DNA of 45,685 nt from an uncultured Saprospiraceae bacterium (GTDB lineage Bacteria; Bacteroidota; Bacteroidia; Chitinophagales; Saprospiraceae). The notes beneath the pieces were generated by a model, which was given only the letters and a program-made list of their open reading frames with translations, did not search any database and had not been told where the DNA came from. The stretch covers positions 1 through 45,685 of the forward strand of contig CAKUWM010000002.1 in NCBI GenBank assembly GCA_934699305.1, read 5' to 3'. Shown here piece after piece: positions 42,141 to 45,685 of this stretch. Both the position numbers and the translations under genes were made by a program. How positions within the stretch are numbered: the stretch's first letter is position 1; each line of letters opens with the position of its first letter.

Positions 42141-44711
42141 ATGTGGAAGCAAATAGTAGCAGGAATTTATTTTTTTCTTATCCAACAAATGGCGGTTGCG
42201 CAAGTAAAGTTGCCCATTGTTGATGGCTCTTTATTTAGCAAATATTATCATCAGCGCGTGAGTTACTTTAGGCACATGCCCGAGACGCAGCACGACGTCA
42301 TTTTTTTGGGCAACAGCATTACGGATGGCAGCGAATGGAATGAGTTATTTGGTGACAAGAAGATAAAAAACAGGGGGATCAGTGCTGATATAACACCCGG
42401 TCTTTTCTTTAGACTGGATGAAGTTGTGGGAAGGAAGCCCGACAAAATATTTTTATTAATCGGAACCAATGACTTGGCAAGAGGGATTCCGGCTGATACT
42501 ATGTTGAAAAATATATTTTTAATTAACCGTTTTATTAAGCAGGAAAGCCCGACTACCAGGCTATATGTCCAAAGTATTTTACCGGTGAATGATGTTTTTG
42601 GTTTGTTTACCGGACATACCGGCAATACCCTTGCCATTCTCAGGGCAAATGAAATATTGCGCAATGCAGCGAATACAGAAGGATATACATTTATCGACCT
42701 CTATCCTCATTTTATCAATGCTGAAGGCATGCTGGATACCATGTACAGCAATGACGGACTCCATTTGATGGGAGGTGGATATCTATTGTGGAAACATCTG
42801 ATTTATCCAAAGGTATATGACTTACAGGAAAAACCGTCTTTGATACCCTTACCTGCTCATGTGGAATGGAAACGAGGTTTTTTCCCATTATTTGAATGCT
42901 CTTCCATCGTCATCAACGACAATAAAATCATTAGCGAAGCCGACTATTTGCAGCGACTTTTAAAAGAGAAGGGTTGGGATATACCGGTTACCAAAAAGGT
43001 TAACCCATCAGCTAAAAACATTATCTTAAGCTTAACATCGGATGATAAAAAACAATTGCCGGCAGGAAGCTATTCTGTGGACATAACCAATACCGAAATT
43101 GTCGTGAAAGCTACCACACCACAAGGAATATACTATGGCATTCAGACCTTGAGACAGTTGATGCGGGATGGTGCAATAGTGGATGCCTGTGCGATACAAG
43201 ACCAGCCGGCATTTCCATGGCGTGGGTTTATGGTAGATGTAGGTCGCAACTATATGTCGATGCCACTTCTAAAGCAGATGATTGACGTAATGGCTCAGTA
43301 CAAACTAAATATTTTTCATTTTCATGGGACAGAGGATATAGCATGGCGATTTGCCAGTGCGCAGTATCCGCAACTCACAGCGCCTGAAAATATGCTTCGC
43401 AATAAAGGAATGTACTATACCAAGGAAGAGATACGGGAATTGACGGACTATTGTAGAGATCGACATATAACCTTCGTTCCGGAGATAGATATGCCGGGGC
43501 ATAGTGCTGCCTTTAGCCGTGCTATGAAGGTGGATATGCAGAGTGATAGCGGCATGACAATTTTGAAAAATATACTCGATGAGTTTTGTGAAAGTTACGA
43601 CGTGCCCTATTTTCATATTGGTGCGGACGAAGTAAGGATTACCAATAAGGACTTTGTTCCTGAAATGACGGATTTTTTGGAACAAAGAGGAAAACAAGTC
43701 ATTGGGTGGCAGCCGGGTGGCAACTTTACAAAGAGCACCATTCGCCAACTGTGGATGGACGACAATGCCCACCATTCTTCCGGCGATAAAGTGCGGTATA
43801 TTGATTCCCGTCACCTGTATCTCAACCACATGGATCCGATGGAAGCGGTGACGACGATATACAACCGTAAGATAGGGGACAAAGAAAGGGGCGACAACAA
43901 CATCATGGGAGGAACAATATGTTTGTGGCCGGATCGGGCGGTAGCTAAAGAAGAAGATGTATTGCGGATGAATCCGGTTTATCCCGGCATGTTGGCATTT
44001 GCTGAGCGTAGCTGGTGCGGTGGTGGACAGTCAGGTTGGGTAGCCAATATAGATGACGGGGACAAAGCCGGTTTCATAGAATTTGAACAGCGTTTGTTGG
44101 ATAATAAGAAAACGTTTTTCGAAGACAATATCTTTAACTATGTCAAGCAATCCGATATCGTTTGGCAGCTCTATGGACCCTTTCCCAATGGTGGAGATGT
44201 AGAAAAAGCCTTTCCTCCGGAAAAAAAAGCACAAAGCTTGACACAGGAGAAGGCATACAAAGAAGTCACCGGCGGTACCGTTGTATTACGCCATTGGTGG
44301 GCGCCCCTGATAAAAGGCGGAATAGCGGCTCCGGAAGATAGTACGACATGGTATGCTACTACAAGGATATGGTCAGATGAGGCAGGAGTAAAGTCATTTT
44401 GGATAGGTTTTAATAACGTGTCTCGTTCGCCGGCAACGGATTCACCATTGGCGGGTATGTGGAATAATTCCGGCAATGCGGTATGGGTCAACGGACTGCT
44501 TGTGCCGCCACCACACTGGATACGTGCAGGACAGAAGGGTAATTCGGAAATCCCATTGATTGATGAAGGTTACGAATATCGGACACCCACCGATATTTAT
44601 TTAAAAAAGGGATGGAATCAGATAATGGTAAAGGCGCCAATAGGCAGTTTTCGCGGTAAAGATTGGCAGAATCCGGTCAAATGGATGTTTACTTTTGTGG
44701 AAGTGAGGTGA
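42141..44711 (+). CDS. Exported SGNH hydrolase fused to a GH20-type glycoside hydrolase
   Basis: 856 residues with signal peptide MWKQIVAGIYFFLIQQMAVAQ. Residues 45-228 form an SGNH esterase with block I GNSITDG (Ser59), GTND (108-111) and block V DGLH (Asp205, His208). Residues 232-355 resemble the GH20b accessory domain (LIPLPAHVEWKRG). The GH20 TIM barrel follows (about 358-660): FPWRGFMVDVGRNYMSM, EIDMPGHSAAFSRA and HIGADEV with the catalytic pair Asp496-Glu497. The usual HWHLTDD-like segment reads HFHGTEDIAWR here. The last 140 residues resemble a carbohydrate-binding beta-sandwich. It likely removes acetyl groups and cleaves N-acetylhexosaminides of the same glycan outside the cytoplasm (inference). 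Confidence 0.9.
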   Translation: MWKQIVAGIYFFLIQQMAVAQVKLPIVDGSLFSKYYHQRVSYFRHMPETQHDVIFLGNSITDGSEWNELFGDKKIKNRGISADITPGLFFRLDEVVGRKPDKIFLLIGTNDLARGIPADTMLKNIFLINRFIKQESPTTRLYVQSILPVNDVFGLFTGHTGNTLAILRANEILRNAANTEGYTFIDLYPHFINAEGMLDTMYSNDGLHLMGGGYLLWKHLIYPKVYDLQEKPSLIPLPAHVEWKRGFFPLFECSSIVINDNKIISEADYLQRLLKEKGWDIPVTKKVNPSAKNIILSLTSDDKKQLPAGSYSVDITNTEIVVKATTPQGIYYGIQTLRQLMRDGAIVDACAIQDQPAFPWRGFMVDVGRNYMSMPLLKQMIDVMAQYKLNIFHFHGTEDIAWRFASAQYPQLTAPENMLRNKGMYYTKEEIRELTDYCRDRHITFVPEIDMPGHSAAFSRAMKVDMQSDSGMTILKNILDEFCESYDVPYFHIGADEVRITNKDFVPEMTDFLEQRGKQVIGWQPGGNFTKSTIRQLWMDDNAHHSSGDKVRYIDSRHLYLNHMDPMEAVTTIYNRKIGDKERGDNNIMGGTICLWPDRAVAKEEDVLRMNPVYPGMLAFAERSWCGGGQSGWVANIDDGDKAGFIEFEQRLLDNKKTFFEDNIFNYVKQSDIVWQLYGPFPNGGDVEKAFPPEKKAQSLTQEKAYKEVTGGTVVLRHWWAPLIKGGIAAPEDSTTWYATTRIWSDEAGVKSFWIGFNNVSRSPATDSPLAGMWNNSGNAVWVNGLLVPPPHWIRAGQKGNSEIPLIDEGYEYRTPTDIYLKKGWNQIMVKAPIGSFRGKDWQNPVKWMFTFVEVR

Positions 44712-44828
44712 GAAAGATTGGAATAATTATTTATTAAAGTCAAAAAATGCTTTGATCAACAATTAAACCATTTTGTAAAATGACTATCAAAGTATAAAAT
44801 CTAATAATTAATCCACAAATCTTGTATC

Positions 44829-45221
44829 ATGAAAATAAATGCATTTTTAACTTCAATCATAGTATTAATTTTCGCCATTGGAACGATGTCATTTACCAAT
44901 AGTGGATGGCGAAACTTAGGGACCAAAACAGTCAATTACAGGCTCGATAAGGATGTTATGGATGTTCAATTGAGAGATGGAGTTTTTAACCAACTTAAAC
45001 TGGTTGTGAGAGGTGGAACACTCAATATGCACAAGATAACCGTATATTTTGAAAATGGAGGACAACAAGACATCGAAGTGAGACAAGTCTTTCAGCGCAA
45101 AAGCTCCAGCCGGATTATAGACCTAAAAGGCAACAATCGTTTTATTGAAAAGATCGTATTTTGGTATGATTCAGTAAATTTAAGCAAGCAAAAGGCACAA
45201 CTTAGTGTACTGGGTCGTTAA
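44829..45221 (+). CDS. Small exported beta-rich protein, DUF2541-like
   Basis: 130 residues with signal peptide MKINAFLTSIIVLIFAIGTMSF. The pattern SGWRNLGTKTVNYRLDKDVMDVQLRDGVFNQLKLVVRGG...ITVYFENGGQQDIEVRQVF...SRIIDLKGNNRFIEKIVFWYDS resembles DUF2541, a beta-rich family of unknown function (from recall). It is probably periplasmic. It stands 117 bases after the GH20 gene and is followed by a clear terminator, so it may be a separate unit. Confidence 0.8.
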   Translation: MKINAFLTSIIVLIFAIGTMSFTNSGWRNLGTKTVNYRLDKDVMDVQLRDGVFNQLKLVVRGGTLNMHKITVYFENGGQQDIEVRQVFQRKSSSRIIDLKGNNRFIEKIVFWYDSVNLSKQKAQLSVLGR

Positions 45222-45263
45222 AAAAGAAAACACCATACAATATTAATGCCCGCAAGGGTAAAG

Positions 45264-45297
45264 AAGCAAACCCGACTGAGACAGGCTGGGTTTGCTT
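45264..45297 (+). terminator. Intrinsic terminator after the DUF2541-like gene
   Basis: AAGCAAACCC (45264-45273) and GGGTTTGCTT (45288-45297) are perfect 10-base complements around a 14-base loop, 42 bases after the stop codon, and followed by an AT-rich stretch. Confidence 0.75.
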
Positions 45298-45685
45298 TAT
45301 GATTTTTTAGCTATACGTGATATATATCCTATTTGCGGAGGTAATTGTGTTCTCGATTTCGTTATTGTGTACTACAGATTTGGATGGAGGACGAAGAATG
45401 AAGGCATAACGATTGTCTTTAATCCAAATTCCGCATTCGACAAATAAGGAATCAATCGATGTACGACACGTAATCAATGGTTCAATGAAACCATTAAAAC
45501 GATTCGTACATCGGGACGTCCCTCATAATGAGCATTAGACGGTTTTTAAAAAACGTAATAGCTGAATTTGGGTATAACAACACCGAAAGTCTTTTTTTCT
45601 ATTCAGCATGACTCGTCCTAAAAAAAGTTTACAGGTTAATTAATTAATTCTGTTATCGGTTTACAATTCATATTTAGTCCTGAAT
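45298..45685. other. Intergenic end of window, largely decayed repeat
   Basis: No gene is seen. Bases 45351-45384 resemble 23230-23264 in reverse orientation, and 45431-45572 is the best copy of the dispersed repeat. The last 80 bases are AT-rich without further structure that I recognise. Confidence 0.55.
45431..45572 (+). repeat. Dispersed repeat, best copy, with nested inverted repeats
   Basis: It is the inverted counterpart of 17786-17935 and 20910-20985. It contains nested perfect arms: CGATGTACGA (45457-45466) with TCGTACATCG (45504-45513), and inside them AATGGTT (45476-45482) with AACCATT (45489-45495). The whole could form a long hairpin or cruciform. It may be a MITE- or REP-like element; no transposase is nearby. 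Confidence 0.7.

Overview
This window is chromosomal DNA from a member of the Bacteroidota, most likely a Chitinophagia- or Saprospiria-like lineage (the lineage is my inference). The evidence is type IX secretion (T9SS) C-terminal sorting domains on two proteins, TTTG / TAnnTTTG promoters, a fused aspartokinase-homoserine dehydrogenase in a thrABC operon, an ECF sigma factor with a small membrane partner, and a CarboxypepD_reg-like surface protein.

Region 1 (1-17569, all minus strand) is a tightly packed run of six very large exported proteins. It starts with a 2341-residue adhesin-like protein carrying about 24 SprB-like repeats and a T9SS tail. It continues through a probable outer-membrane beta-barrel, a 1099-residue beta-rich protein, a fibronectin-III protein, a TANFOR-like protein, and a sixth gene that runs off the left edge. 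The last five overlap by 4-17 bases, so this looks like one surface-structure operon of unknown function.

Region 2 (17570-22900) is accessory. It holds a lipoprotein / ECF sigma / membrane-protein trio, REP-like hairpins, decayed repeats, a tRNA-Cys, an unusual exported methyltransferase-like protein and a DinB-family protein.

Region 3 (22900-25690) holds a Septu-like anti-phage pair: an AAA ATPase (PtuA-like) and an HNH nuclease (PtuB-like). The ATPase gene is broken by one in-frame TAG.

Region 4 (25690-28043, minus) is an MbnP / MbnH / truncated-haemoglobin operon, pointing to copper protein maturation. Its MbnP carries a T9SS-type tail.

Region 5 (28260-40840) is core chromosome: AhpD-like and UvrD/PcrA, thrABC, an alpha/beta hydrolase, haem A synthase, dtd, a MazG-like hydrolase and an FkbM methyltransferase. 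It contains an exact parS centromere site at 31151, a second near-perfect parS inside thrC, and a ~470-bp intergenic stretch of about 84% AT with three consensus DnaA boxes (38228, 38379, 38400). Together these suggest the replication origin lies here.

Region 6 (41000-45685, plus) holds a DUF2975 / XRE regulator pair with a visible promoter and operator, an SGNH-GH20 fusion enzyme, a small exported beta-rich protein, and another copy of the decayed repeat.

The strongest leads are the candidate oriC with parS sites, the giant T9SS-linked operon, the interrupted Septu locus, and the secreted MbnP-MbnH system.
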